NCBI GenBank assembly: GCA_002499585.1
Contig: DAMH01000025.1
Span: forward strand, 1 to 18,773
DNA: 18,773 nt
Reading direction: 5' to 3'
From: Euryarchaeota archaeon UBA552
GTDB taxonomy: Archaea; Thermoplasmatota; Poseidoniia; Poseidoniales; Thalassarchaeaceae
Below the pieces are notes generated by a model that had not been told where the DNA came from, made no database searches, and saw only the letters and a list, made by a program, of their open reading frames with translations. Position 1 is the stretch's first letter. Each line of letters opens with the position of its first letter. Below are positions 1-7,760 of the stretch, piece after piece. The translations under genes and the position numbers were made by a program.

Positions 1-899
1 CCAGGTCCGATGCCTACTTTTATCCCATCCGCTCCAGCCTCGATCAAGGCTTTCGCAGCGCTCTCTGTTGCCACGTTTCCTGCGATTATATCTGCCTCTG
101 ACCCGATAGCGTTCCTTATTTCACGGACGGTGTCTATGACTCCACTGGAATGGCCGTGGGCGGTGTCGACGACGATAGCATCCGCTCCGGCCTCATGAAG
201 CGTCTTTGCTCTTTCTAGACCCTTCTTTCCTGTTCCTGTTGCCGCAGCGACACGAAGCCTACCACGATCATCTTTGCAGGAATTAGGATGACTGAGGTTC
301 CTTTCAATATCCCGAACTGTCATGAGTCCAATACACTGATTTCCGTCTACAACCAACAACTTCTCAATTCGGTGTTTGTGCATCAGTACCTTTGCTTCTT
401 CGGGATCCACGTCCATTGGAACTGTGACAAGTTCCCTGGTCATTAGTGAGCCTACCTTCTCGGAATGGTCTTGTACAAATCTTATGTCGCGGTTGGTTAT
501 TATCCCAACCAGCTTATCTTTCTCGACGACGGGTAGTCCCGAGAAACCGTACTTCTCCTTTAGATTCAGCAATTCTCCGATTGATGTATCAGGAGTTGTT
601 GTAACGGGGTCTATCACCATGCCCGCCTCGAACCTTTTGACTCGAAGTACATGTTCTGCTTGGCTCTGCATCGGCATGTTCCGATGAATGACTCCTATAC
701 CGCCAGCCTGTGCCAACGCGATTGCCATTTCCGACTCAGTCACAGTGTCCATCGCTGCTGAGACAATAGGTATGTTGAGTCTGATATTTCTGGTCAACAT
801 GGTAGACAGTCCAACTTCTGCTGGCAGAACAGAACTGCTTGCGGGCAGTAGCAAAACGTCGTCGAAGGTCAATGCTTCTGTCACGCTGGGTGTTGTCAT
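1..899 (-). CDS. guaB: IMP dehydrogenase, N-terminal ~300 residues (cut by left edge)
   Basis: IMP dehydrogenase oxidises IMP to XMP with NAD+, the first committed step of GMP synthesis. Reading the minus strand from an ATG at 899 gives a protein beginning MTTPSVTEALTFDDVLLLPA, the classic IMPDH N-terminus. It continues with the IMPDH segment SAAMDTVTE (about residues 47-55) and GGIGVIHRNM (67-75). A pair of CBS domains follows (about 93-200), containing GIITNRDIR and GLMTVRDIE. The barrel then resumes with VVDTAHGHS (243-251), AGNVAT (273-278) and KVGIGPG at the window edge. The catalytic cysteine loop lies just beyond the edge, so activity cannot be judged. About 300 of a usual ~490 residues are present. 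An in-frame ATG at 926 would add nine residues, but the family normally starts near MTTPSVT. The gene is divergent from the membrane protein starting at 1012. Confidence 0.95.
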   Translation of the reverse strand, partial: MTTPSVTEALTFDDVLLLPASSSVLPAEVGLSTMLTRNIRLNIPIVSAAMDTVTESEMAIALAQAGGIGVIHRNMPMQSQAEHVLRVKRFEAGMVIDPVTTTPDTSIGELLNLKEKYGFSGLPVVEKDKLVGIITNRDIRFVQDHSEKVGSLMTRELVTVPMDVDPEEAKVLMHKHRIEKLLVVDGNQCIGLMTVRDIERNLSHPNSCKDDRGRLRVAAATGTGKKGLERAKTLHEAGADAIVVDTAHGHSSGVIDTVREIRNAIGSEADIIAGNVATESAAKALIEAGADGIKVGIGP

Positions 900-975
900 T
901 AGGTAGCCCCAATGCCAACCATACATCAATTGTTCGCGTGTTTGCCTTTGGAGATATGGAGTGCCTATGCTCGGG

Positions 976-989
976 AAAAATAAGAATAT
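976..989 (+). promoter_or_regulatory. TATA-like box upstream of the 1012 gene
   Basis: The A/T-rich run aaaaataagaatat is centred about 29 nt before the ATG at 1012. That is where an archaeal TATA box would sit for a transcript with almost no leader. No Shine-Dalgarno sequence precedes the start. This is inferred from sequence only. Confidence 0.5.
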
Positions 990-1011
990 CAGTCTAATTG
1001 AGTAGTATGTT

Positions 1012-1662
1012 ATGGAAAGGGTGGCTCAGGGTATCTTGTCACCAAATCCTTGGCTAAAAGGTACCTCTATTTTCATGAGTCTTATGTTTCTATTTTCAGT
1101 GGGGACCGTGATCAGTTCCATTGCAACGCCTAGAATTGTAGATGCGATTTGGCCAGACGATTGGGAAGAGGTAGCAGGCCCTTATCCCGAAAACGGAACC
1201 GCAGATGAAATGCACGAGTGGCAGGAAGGAGAAGCATTCTGGGATGAAACTCGTGATTATTGGGATTCAATAATGAAGTCCAAATTATTTGAGATATCTG
1301 CTGTGTTTGGATTTTTATTGACTTTGATTTCTGCGGCATCCGTTCCCATATTGTGGTCAGGAGATAGGGATCTGGGATTGAAGCTCTCATACGCCTGGGT
1401 GGCAATAATGGTCCTGAATCAGCTAATTACCACGATCATTTACTACAATGTCGGTTTTATGCCGAGATACTCAGAATTCGGGGAAACAGATAGCCTGCCA
1501 TGGATCGATCTGGTTGAGTCTGTTAGTTTGGCTTTTTCATTGGGACAAATACTTGTTTGTAATGCATGCTTGGTCGCCATACTGATTGTCGTATCTGCTC
1601 GGTCAAAAAAGGACGAGCAAAAGTATGATCTATCCTCAGGTTTTCACATCTCCGAGAGATAA
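1012..1662 (+). CDS. Four-helix membrane protein of unknown function
   Basis: I do not recognise this 216-residue protein. It shows four hydrophobic segments at about residues 17-39, 93-115, 123-146 and 168-196. The loop between the first and second (about 40-92) is hydrophilic, acidic and Trp/Glu-rich (IWPDDWEEV, EMHEWQEGEAFWDE) and is probably exposed outside the membrane. One N-x-T sequon lies in it (N61). The C-terminus is a short charged cytoplasmic tail (RSKKDEQK). The ATG at 1012 sits about 29 nt after a TATA-like box, which supports it as a near-leaderless start. The stop at 1662 is 26 bp before the first YbjQ-like gene, whose promoter overlaps this gene's 3' end. Function cannot be assigned. 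Confidence 0.75.
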   Translation: MERVAQGILSPNPWLKGTSIFMSLMFLFSVGTVISSIATPRIVDAIWPDDWEEVAGPYPENGTADEMHEWQEGEAFWDETRDYWDSIMKSKLFEISAVFGFLLTLISAASVPILWSGDRDLGLKLSYAWVAIMVLNQLITTIIYYNVGFMPRYSEFGETDSLPWIDLVESVSLAFSLGQILVCNACLVAILIVVSARSKKDEQKYDLSSGFHISER

Positions 1663-1667
1663 ATAAC
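1657..1667 (+). promoter_or_regulatory. TATA-like box for the first YbjQ-like gene
   Basis: The sequence gataaataacc is centred about 27 nt before the ATG at 1689 and overlaps the stop codon region of the upstream gene. The spacing fits a leaderless archaeal transcript. No Shine-Dalgarno sequence is visible before 1689. Confidence 0.6.
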
Positions 1668-1688
1668 CGGCACTGACGTGTTGTATCC

Positions 1689-2024
1689 ATGCCAACGCTA
1701 GTAGAGGGACTTCACGTAGTCAACACAGAAACAATTCCCGGTTTTACCGTCAAAGAACAACTTGGAGTGGTATCCGGATCAACCGTCAGGGCCAAAAATG
1801 TCGTCAGAGATATCAGTCAGATGTTGAGGAACATCGTAGGAGGTGAGCTTCCTCAGTACACCAATCTTCTGGTCGAATCTAGGAATGAGGCATTTTCAAG
1901 GATGCTGGCAGATGCTAAAGCACGCGGGGCTAACGGTGTTGTGAATCTGAGATTTGCAACCTCTGCTGTTTCCCCCGGGGCAGCTGAGTTGTTCTGCTAT
2001 GGAACAGCGGTAATCGTTGAGTAG
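1689..2024 (+). CDS. YbjQ/UPF0145-family protein, soluble
   Basis: This 111-residue protein matches the YbjQ/UPF0145 family (heavy-metal-binding-like domain, DUF74) in length and layout. It has an N-terminal strand TETIPGFTV (13-21), then LGVVSGSTV (25-33), the RAKNVVRDISQMLRNIVGGE helix region (34-53), a helix with AFSRMLADAKARGANGVV (68-85) and a final strand FCYGTAVIV (102-110). The family is widespread, but its biochemical role is not settled despite the heavy-metal label. No signal peptide or membrane segment is present, so it should be cytoplasmic. It overlaps the next gene by 8 bp, and that gene encodes a second, membrane-anchored copy of the domain. The two are therefore probably translated together. 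Confidence 0.88.
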   Translation: MPTLVEGLHVVNTETIPGFTVKEQLGVVSGSTVRAKNVVRDISQMLRNIVGGELPQYTNLLVESRNEAFSRMLADAKARGANGVVNLRFATSAVSPGAAELFCYGTAVIVE

Positions 2025-2604
2025 TTTACTGGGTGATCTTGTGGATATTGAAGCGTACTTACTTTTGATTTCCCTTGTGCCACTTGTTATTTGGACAGCG
2101 TTATGGGCTGCCTTCGCTCTTGCATACCCTTTCATGTTCCTATACGGTGCCGCAGTATCATCCTCGAGGAAGAGAGAATGGATGGGTGATATCCTTGAGC
2201 GCGAGCGAGCAACGCTCTCGACTATGGGCAGAGATATACTTTCCATGGACAAAATCAGAGTCCCATGGACTGCTACGGATTCTGAGGTGATTTGGACCAG
2301 CATAGTAATCGGGCCCAGTCATTGGCAACAGCTAATCGGTTTGATATACAATTTGCTTGGGGGGTCAGTGGATGTTTACAGAGATTTGATCGCAATGGGA
2401 AGGGCGGAGGTCTTCCAGAGATTGAGAGAGATGGCGACTGAGAGAGGTTTTGACGATGTTGTTGCAGTAAGGCTCGATACAAGTATGATCGGCACTCACA
2501 GATCTAAGGGGCGTGGAGCCAAGGGAATCGAGATTTTCGCCTATGGAACCGGGATTAGAAAGCTTGACGGACCGGAATCTTTCGTCGTTAACCCTACATC
2601 CTGA
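2017..2604 (+). CDS. Membrane-anchored YbjQ-like protein
   Basis: This is a 195-residue protein if translation starts at the TTG at 2017, which overlaps the upstream stop codon. An in-frame GTG at 2041 (residue 9) is the alternative. Residues about 13-46 form a long hydrophobic stretch, either one long helix or a tight hairpin, followed by a basic stop-transfer SSSRKREW. Residues about 88-182 look like a second YbjQ/UPF0145 domain. Evidence for this is IGPSHWQQLIGLIYNLLGGS (98-117), the helix AEVFQRLREMATERGFDDVV (130-149) and the closing strand IEIFAYGTGIR (171-181), which parallels FCYGTAVIV in the preceding protein. Residues 50-87 form a charged linker. Function is unknown. The overlap with the soluble copy suggests the two products work together. 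Confidence 0.8.
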   Translation: MSSLLGDLVDIEAYLLLISLVPLVIWTALWAAFALAYPFMFLYGAAVSSSRKREWMGDILERERATLSTMGRDILSMDKIRVPWTATDSEVIWTSIVIGPSHWQQLIGLIYNLLGGSVDVYRDLIAMGRAEVFQRLREMATERGFDDVVAVRLDTSMIGTHRSKGRGAKGIEIFAYGTGIRKLDGPESFVVNPTS

Positions 2605-2666
2605 CAAATCTCAGATCAGTTTGGGAATGATTCAAGTCACATGCAGCCTCTGATACCAGATAAGGC

Positions 2667-3692
2667 ATGCATCCCGAACCCTTGACGAAAATCGAGCCCC
2701 GAATTGCTGCAAAGCTTGCAAAACAAAAATACCACCTTGTTGGCGACCACGGAGGAGTCAAAGTTTGTCATTGGACCAAGCAGTCGTTGATTGCTGATCG
2801 GTCCTGCTACAAGGGCACATTCTACGGAATTGAAAGCCACGGGTGTATGCAGATGGCTCCCAACGTGGATACATGCAACCTTGGCTGCACTTATTGTTGG
2901 CGAGAGCCCCATTCAGATAAAATGACGAAAATCAATGACGACCCATATGAGCTGTATCTCCAAAGTGTCAGGGCGCACAGGAGATTATTGACAGGATACG
3001 GGGGAAACCCAAAGGCTGATCGCCAAAAGTGGATTGATGCACAGAACCCCAAACATGTAGCGATTTCATTGAACGGTGAGCCCACCCTTTACTCGCGTTT
3101 GGGGGAATTCCTCGATATATGCCATCAACACGGGACGAGTACCTTTCTCGTAACAAATGGCAGCCTACCAAGGGTCATTGAGCGCTTAGATCCGTTACCA
3201 ACACAGTTGTATGTGAGTGTCGACGCACCAAATAAAGAGATATTCAACCGTCTCTGCAGACCTAAGTTTGACGATGCTGCATTTGAAAAGCTTGAACAAA
3301 CCCTGCAGCTACTACCATCTCTGGATACCAGGACCGTATGCAGGCACACCCTAATCAAAGGGGAATCGCTTGGATTCCACGATCAATACGCCCGGTTGGA
3401 CAATATGGCTGACCCCGATTTTATTGAAGCGAAAGGGTATGTTTTCGTTGGCAACAGTCGTAACAACCTATCGATTGAGAACATGCCAAGCCACGCCGAA
3501 GTCATGGACTTTTCTAGGAAATTGGCACCGTTGGTGAACCGTGAGGTGCTCTCCGACAGGAGGGAAAGCAGGGTCTCGTTGATAGGTGAAGAAATGATTC
3601 CAGTTACATTACCGGAGAAGACTCGAAGCCTGCCTTCCGACCTAGGCATAGCAAAACCACAGAAGTTCTCTCTACCGATGTTTACGAGTTGA
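2667..3692 (+). CDS. taw1: tRNA 4-demethylwyosine synthase Taw1/TYW1 (radical SAM)
   Basis: Taw1 uses pyruvate and radical SAM chemistry to build the tricyclic ring of 4-demethylwyosine on N1-methylguanosine-37 of tRNA-Phe. The 341-residue length fits the archaeal enzyme, which lacks the flavodoxin domain of eukaryotic TYW1. The radical-SAM CxxxCxxC motif is C70-C74-C77 in CNLGCTYCW. Three further cysteines, C34, C47 and C60, are spaced 13 and 13 residues apart, the pattern known to bind the second iron-sulfur cluster in the Methanocaldococcus enzyme. Other family features are SLNGEPTLYSRL (about 134-145), TFLVTNGS and LYVSVDAPN. The ATG at 2667 follows the upstream gene by 62 bp. The stop lies 5 bp from the convergent ABC ATPase gene. 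The enzyme implies a wyosine pathway elsewhere in the genome. Confidence 0.95.
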   Translation: MHPEPLTKIEPRIAAKLAKQKYHLVGDHGGVKVCHWTKQSLIADRSCYKGTFYGIESHGCMQMAPNVDTCNLGCTYCWREPHSDKMTKINDDPYELYLQSVRAHRRLLTGYGGNPKADRQKWIDAQNPKHVAISLNGEPTLYSRLGEFLDICHQHGTSTFLVTNGSLPRVIERLDPLPTQLYVSVDAPNKEIFNRLCRPKFDDAAFEKLEQTLQLLPSLDTRTVCRHTLIKGESLGFHDQYARLDNMADPDFIEAKGYVFVGNSRNNLSIENMPSHAEVMDFSRKLAPLVNREVLSDRRESRVSLIGEEMIPVTLPEKTRSLPSDLGIAKPQKFSLPMFTS

Positions 3693-3697
3693 TTTTC

Positions 3698-4699
3698 TTA
3701 TTCTGGGACCATGGGTCTTGACGACCCGCAGGAAGGACACTCCTGAACTTCATCAAAGTAAACATGTTTGCATGCAGGGCACACCGGCGCGAGAATCAAC
3801 TTCACACCCTTCACTGCTGGTGAAGCATTCTTTTCCAAACGAGAGAGGGTGAGGATCTGTTCATTTGAATCGGATTCAATCTCAAATCTTCCCGGACCCC
3901 CTAATCCAGTCATGATCTCGGGTGGTAGGGTCATAGTTCCGGTTTCATCTATAATCAAAGCCCTGGTACTGCTCAGGTCCGAAATATCGACGTCTTCCCC
4001 ATGCTGAGCGATAAATCTGCCTTCCCTCAATTCCAATGATCGATCTGCGAACGAGGCTACTTCCCTGCTGTGTGTCACCAGGAGGAATGCTACATCTTCC
4101 TCTTCGTGTAGCTTTGCAAATAGGGATAGGACTTCCCTGCTGGTGATAGGGTCTAGAGCACCAGTTGGTTCGTCGGCTAGTATCAGTTTCGGCTCGGTTA
4201 TCAAAGCCCTCGCAATGGCTACCCTTTGTTGTTCACCGCCGGATAATTGAGAGGGCATGCCGCCAGCCCTGTCATCCATGCCCAGTCTCTGTAACAACGC
4301 TCGGGCCTTCTTTCGCGAGTCGATCGCACTAGCACCCTGATGGCGAAGTGGTTGGGCAACGTTGTCCAAAGCATTCAGATCGGGCAGTAGGTTGGCATCC
4401 TGGAAAATGAACGAGACAGTATCTTGTCTCAGGGAGACCAATTCTGGTCCAGTGAGTCTGTTAATCTGCTTTCCTTGAAACGAGACGTTTCCTGCGCTAG
4501 GTTTCATTAAACCTCCAAGACATTTGAGCAGTGTTGACTTCCCTGATCCTGATGGTCCAACCACGGCTACTGCTTCTCCAGGCCTTACTTTTACATGAAG
4601 CCCCCTGAGGGCCACCACATTTCCGTCTATTGCGGAAGATTCGTACACATGATAGAGGCCCTCAGCCTGGAGGATTATTTCAGTATCCACGTCACTCAC
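3698..4699 (-). CDS. ABC transporter ATPase 2 with AbrB-like segment and zinc-ribbon tail
   Basis: This is a 333-residue ATPase of the MacB/LolD type, which normally has only about 220-250 residues. The nucleotide-binding domain is complete: Walker A GPSGSGKST (48-56), Q-loop Q100, signature LSGGEQQR (152-159), Walker B LILADEP with D176/E177, and H-loop H210. The extra ~90 residues hold two things. Residues about 246-288 (ALIIDETGTMTLPPEI and onward) resemble a SpoVT/AbrB strand pattern. A treble-clef-like zinc ribbon with C307, C310, C321 and C324 follows. The GTG start at 4699 overlaps the permease stop, so the two are coupled. It should power the FtsX-type permease just upstream. The role of the tail is unknown; it may be a regulatory or docking module. 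The AbrB resemblance is my pattern reading only. Confidence 0.88.
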   Translation of the reverse strand: MSDVDTEIILQAEGLYHVYESSAIDGNVVALRGLHVKVRPGEAVAVVGPSGSGKSTLLKCLGGLMKPSAGNVSFQGKQINRLTGPELVSLRQDTVSFIFQDANLLPDLNALDNVAQPLRHQGASAIDSRKKARALLQRLGMDDRAGGMPSQLSGGEQQRVAIARALITEPKLILADEPTGALDPITSREVLSLFAKLHEEEDVAFLLVTHSREVASFADRSLELREGRFIAQHGEDVDISDLSSTRALIIDETGTMTLPPEIMTGLGGPGRFEIESDSNEQILTLSRLEKNASPAVKGVKLILAPVCPACKHVYFDEVQECPSCGSSRPMVPE

Positions 4700-7600
4700 C
4701 CTTCAAAACAACAGCAAGGTCTGATTTCAGTGCCCTTCTTGTAACAAGTAGTAGTGCTGCGATAACGCTTGCCAAGACAATTGCGTTGACTACAGCCAAT
4801 TCCATCCAAGGCCAGACCAGCGTTCTGTCTACTACTGCCTGTGAACCGAGGAAGATCTGGAATAGGAAGCCGAAGATGGCGAAGAAGCCGTTGAACGACT
4901 GGGCTATGCCGAGGCCCAGTAAAATACCTAAGCCCATACTCATGCCTACTATCGCGAGGATCTCAAACAAAACGAGTTTGATTATTTGGGATGGGCTTGC
5001 ACCGATGGCCTGCAGAATAGCCAATTCCTTTTTCCTCTGTGTCAGTACCAGTGACAGAAACACAAAGGCTGAGGCAACAGATGCCATTGATGCCACAACA
5101 AATTGGAGGCTGAGAAGGCCCTGGGTGCCGAAAATGAGGCCGCCGTTTCTCTCAACATCCGAGTGAGCGGTGTTCCAGTCGAGTGCTACAGTTACGCCGG
5201 GGACATTCACCAGCTCGGCACTGAGTCTTTCCAGGCCATTCTTACATCTCTCGTCCGTTTGGTCACACACATCGAAGAACCACCTTGATGAGGTGTACGA
5301 ATCGACAGCCGAATCTCCAGCGAGTAGCCTATATGTCGACTCTCCAATCAGGACAGCCTGGTTAGATTCGGACCCTGTCATACCGGGGACCCACTCATGC
5401 CTACCTTGGTAATCCATGACCAATGAAGTATAAGTTGTGGATATTTCAAAACCGGAATCTGTGAACACGGGGGTGAAAGTGGGATAGAATATCTCGACTT
5501 CCCCGTCTTCGACCTCAAAGAAATCGCGCGCGTCTGCTCCTATGGTTACTTTCCTTTCATTGAAATCTCTAATTGGTGAGGCCTGATTGTCCCAGATTAG
5601 CGTAGATTCATGGTCGTCAAACAAAATGAGGGCAGGAACCAGCCCTCCCCCTTGCTTGGCGGTTACGAATGTCGAACCTACGGAAGTCATTGACTGAATC
5701 TCGCTGACCGGTCTTATTTGCAGGGACATCATAGCCTCCTCCACCTTTTGTCTTGCTACATCATCTGACACCGGCCCCTCGAATTGGACCTGTAAGTCTG
5801 ATCCGACCTGAGCTGATGCTGTTCTTTCATCGACCAGAGTGCCAGTGTAACCCTGGACTGCTGCGAGTGTCACAATTGAGAGTGTGAGCAGTAGAATCAC
5901 AGCGAGGCGGTTAACCGATTCATTTGATCCGGATGATCTTAATCCCCTACGTATGTCGCCCAGAGCAGGTGTCCATCCAATGAGTTTGAGTACAATCCGT
6001 GGTGCTGCTCCACCAATCCTCCCGAGAACAAGTGCCCCACCTATCCAAAGAGCAAACGGCCCAAAGAGTGCGAGTATAGCATCTAAGAAGAAGCCGGGGA
6101 TAATTCCTGCACTTCCGAAGGGTCCCAAGCCCCCGGCATTTTCGATGTAGCTCTCCAAAGCAGCGAGGATACCGAATCCGAATGCCAGGATCTGCAACCA
6201 AGTCTTAGGTTTCTTAGTGTTCTTCACTTTCCGAACGCCCTCATCTATCTCCATTTCCAGGAAATCCTTTGTCCTGCTCCGTGCAACCAAATATGAGATT
6301 CCAACTGTGAGGAGGAAGACCGATACAGTGTAACCCATTCCAAGCCTGGGGTTGAGATCCAGATCGCCTTTTTCGAATGACATGAATCCTACTGCGTCTA
6401 GTATCAGTGGAACTGACAGAAGTGCGATGAAATATCCGAGTAACCAACCTGCCAATGAAATTGCGGTTAGTTCCCTGAGGACCATGGCCCGAAGACCGCG
6501 TTCAGTCCCGCCGATTACCCTGTGAATGGATATCTCTCTCTTCCTCTGTTCCAGGGAAAGTACAAGTCCGTAAATTAATACAGCAAATGATAGGATGACG
6601 ATTGGTATCATCAGGATGTAATCGAAGACCTGGACCAAACCAAGAAAGATTCTCAGGAATATGATTGTGCCTGAAATTAGGTCATTGTACTCTATTTTTA
6701 TCTCTCCGTCTGGACCATACCCTTGCCTTTCTATCTCCTTCTTGTTGTCGTCCAACCAATCTGCGGCGTCGTCTGTAGAAGATGTGGGCAGTAAATTCCT
6801 ATCAATCGCAACCCCCAGGTAGCCGTGATCGCTTATCATCAAGCTTGTCTTGTTATCATCAGAAAGTGCTGAGCCGCCGACAATTACCGGGTTGAACAGC
6901 AGTGTTGGGTTTGTGAAAGGCCATTCCTCGTACACGCCTACTATGGTGAGGTCCCTCAGTGTCATTGTCTGAGTACAAAACTGATATCCGCCTGAATCCA
7001 GTACCCTTGTGACTATTTCCCCGAAGCAATCCGTAAGTTCGCTACCAGTGGGCTGAGAGTCGGTTACATAGGTGAAATTGAGTGTGGTGATTGTATCATT
7101 AACCATAATTCCGGCTTGGCTGGCAATCTTACTGGGTAGAACAATCGGATTGAGTCCGGTGGTGGATGAATCGGGCCAAGATCCGTATACGATCCTGCTG
7201 GAATATCGATCGGCAAGTTCTCCATCGTAATGAGATGAGTCAACGATTCTCATAATCCGGTCACCATTTATCGGTGGACCGTTGTCGAGTGCTTCTGGGT
7301 AATCCCACGAAACGTTTTCCCAGTTACCGGTCGGACCGTAGACCTCTACGACGTTCAAAGGCTGAGGAAGAGCAAAACCTTCATCGAAAAATCCAGACAG
7401 CCGAAGTCCCTGACGCCCAAACACAAGGCCGCAATCGATAATTTCCTCCCGCTCGAGTAATTCATCACAAACCGTACTCCAGATCGCTGAATTATTGGTT
7501 CTACTTGACCAATCTGTTTCGCTAGCAAAATCTACTTTGGCATCATAAACCTCATCGTCCAAGGAATTTTGCACCGCGCCTTGTGAGAGACCAACGCCAT

Positions 7601-7760
7601 AGGCGAACACGGTTGTGATCACCAGTGAGGCCAAAAACACACCAGCGAATATTGCTAAGCCCCTTTCCCTACCCATCCAAGCGCTTCTAACCGCTGATCT
7701 GAAATTGGCTGGGATGTCTGAAAGGGCGCCAAAAAATTGTTTGTCGGCCTTGTTCTTCAA
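4692..7760 (-). CDS. ABC transporter permease with two FtsX/MacB-type modules
   Basis: This 1022-residue protein fits the MacB/LolCE permease superfamily with two tandem modules. Module one has TM1 (about 34-57), a large external domain (58-365), then helices at about 366-402, 431-458 and 474-494. Two linking helices follow (about 522-540 and 556-580). Module two has a helix at 617-637, a second external domain (638-878) and helices at 880-906, 925-955 and 985-1006. Each module shows the cytoplasmic coupling motif after its second helix: RKREISIHRVIG (407-418) and RKKELAILQAIG (909-920). All six cysteines lie in the external domains. Several N-x-S/T sequons also fall in the first one (N149, N221, N228, N303). 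The TTG start at 7760 overlaps the ATPase 1 stop as TTGA. The substrate is unknown; lipoprotein or peptide export and mechanotransmission are all possible. Confidence 0.9.
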   Translation of the reverse strand: MKNKADKQFFGALSDIPANFRSAVRSAWMGRERGLAIFAGVFLASLVITTVFAYGVGLSQGAVQNSLDDEVYDAKVDFASETDWSSRTNNSAIWSTVCDELLEREEIIDCGLVFGRQGLRLSGFFDEGFALPQPLNVVEVYGPTGNWENVSWDYPEALDNGPPINGDRIMRIVDSSHYDGELADRYSSRIVYGSWPDSSTTGLNPIVLPSKIASQAGIMVNDTITTLNFTYVTDSQPTGSELTDCFGEIVTRVLDSGGYQFCTQTMTLRDLTIVGVYEEWPFTNPTLLFNPVIVGGSALSDDNKTSLMISDHGYLGVAIDRNLLPTSSTDDAADWLDDNKKEIERQGYGPDGEIKIEYNDLISGTIIFLRIFLGLVQVFDYILMIPIVILSFAVLIYGLVLSLEQRKREISIHRVIGGTERGLRAMVLRELTAISLAGWLLGYFIALLSVPLILDAVGFMSFEKGDLDLNPRLGMGYTVSVFLLTVGISYLVARSRTKDFLEMEIDEGVRKVKNTKKPKTWLQILAFGFGILAALESYIENAGGLGPFGSAGIIPGFFLDAILALFGPFALWIGGALVLGRIGGAAPRIVLKLIGWTPALGDIRRGLRSSGSNESVNRLAVILLLTLSIVTLAAVQGYTGTLVDERTASAQVGSDLQVQFEGPVSDDVARQKVEEAMMSLQIRPVSEIQSMTSVGSTFVTAKQGGGLVPALILFDDHESTLIWDNQASPIRDFNERKVTIGADARDFFEVEDGEVEIFYPTFTPVFTDSGFEISTTYTSLVMDYQGRHEWVPGMTGSESNQAVLIGESTYRLLAGDSAVDSYTSSRWFFDVCDQTDERCKNGLERLSAELVNVPGVTVALDWNTAHSDVERNGGLIFGTQGLLSLQFVVASMASVASAFVFLSLVLTQRKKELAILQAIGASPSQIIKLVLFEILAIVGMSMGLGILLGLGIAQSFNGFFAIFGFLFQIFLGSQAVVDRTLVWPWMELAVVNAIVLASVIAALLLVTRRALKSDLAVVLKGE

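Noticed and set aside
900..926. Upstream ATG at 926 for IMP dehydrogenase
   Set aside because: It would add MYGWHWGYL, not typical of IMPDH, before the normal N-terminal sequence starting at 899.
1689..2604. YbjQ pair as a heavy-metal resistance operon
   Set aside because: The heavy-metal label comes from the domain name. No metal-binding cysteine or histidine cluster is visible in either protein, and no metal transporter lies beside them.
3698..4010. Reading the AbrB-like tail of ATPase 2 as an antitoxin module
   Set aside because: There is no adjacent toxin gene; the segment is fused in frame to a complete ABC ATPase inside a transporter operon.
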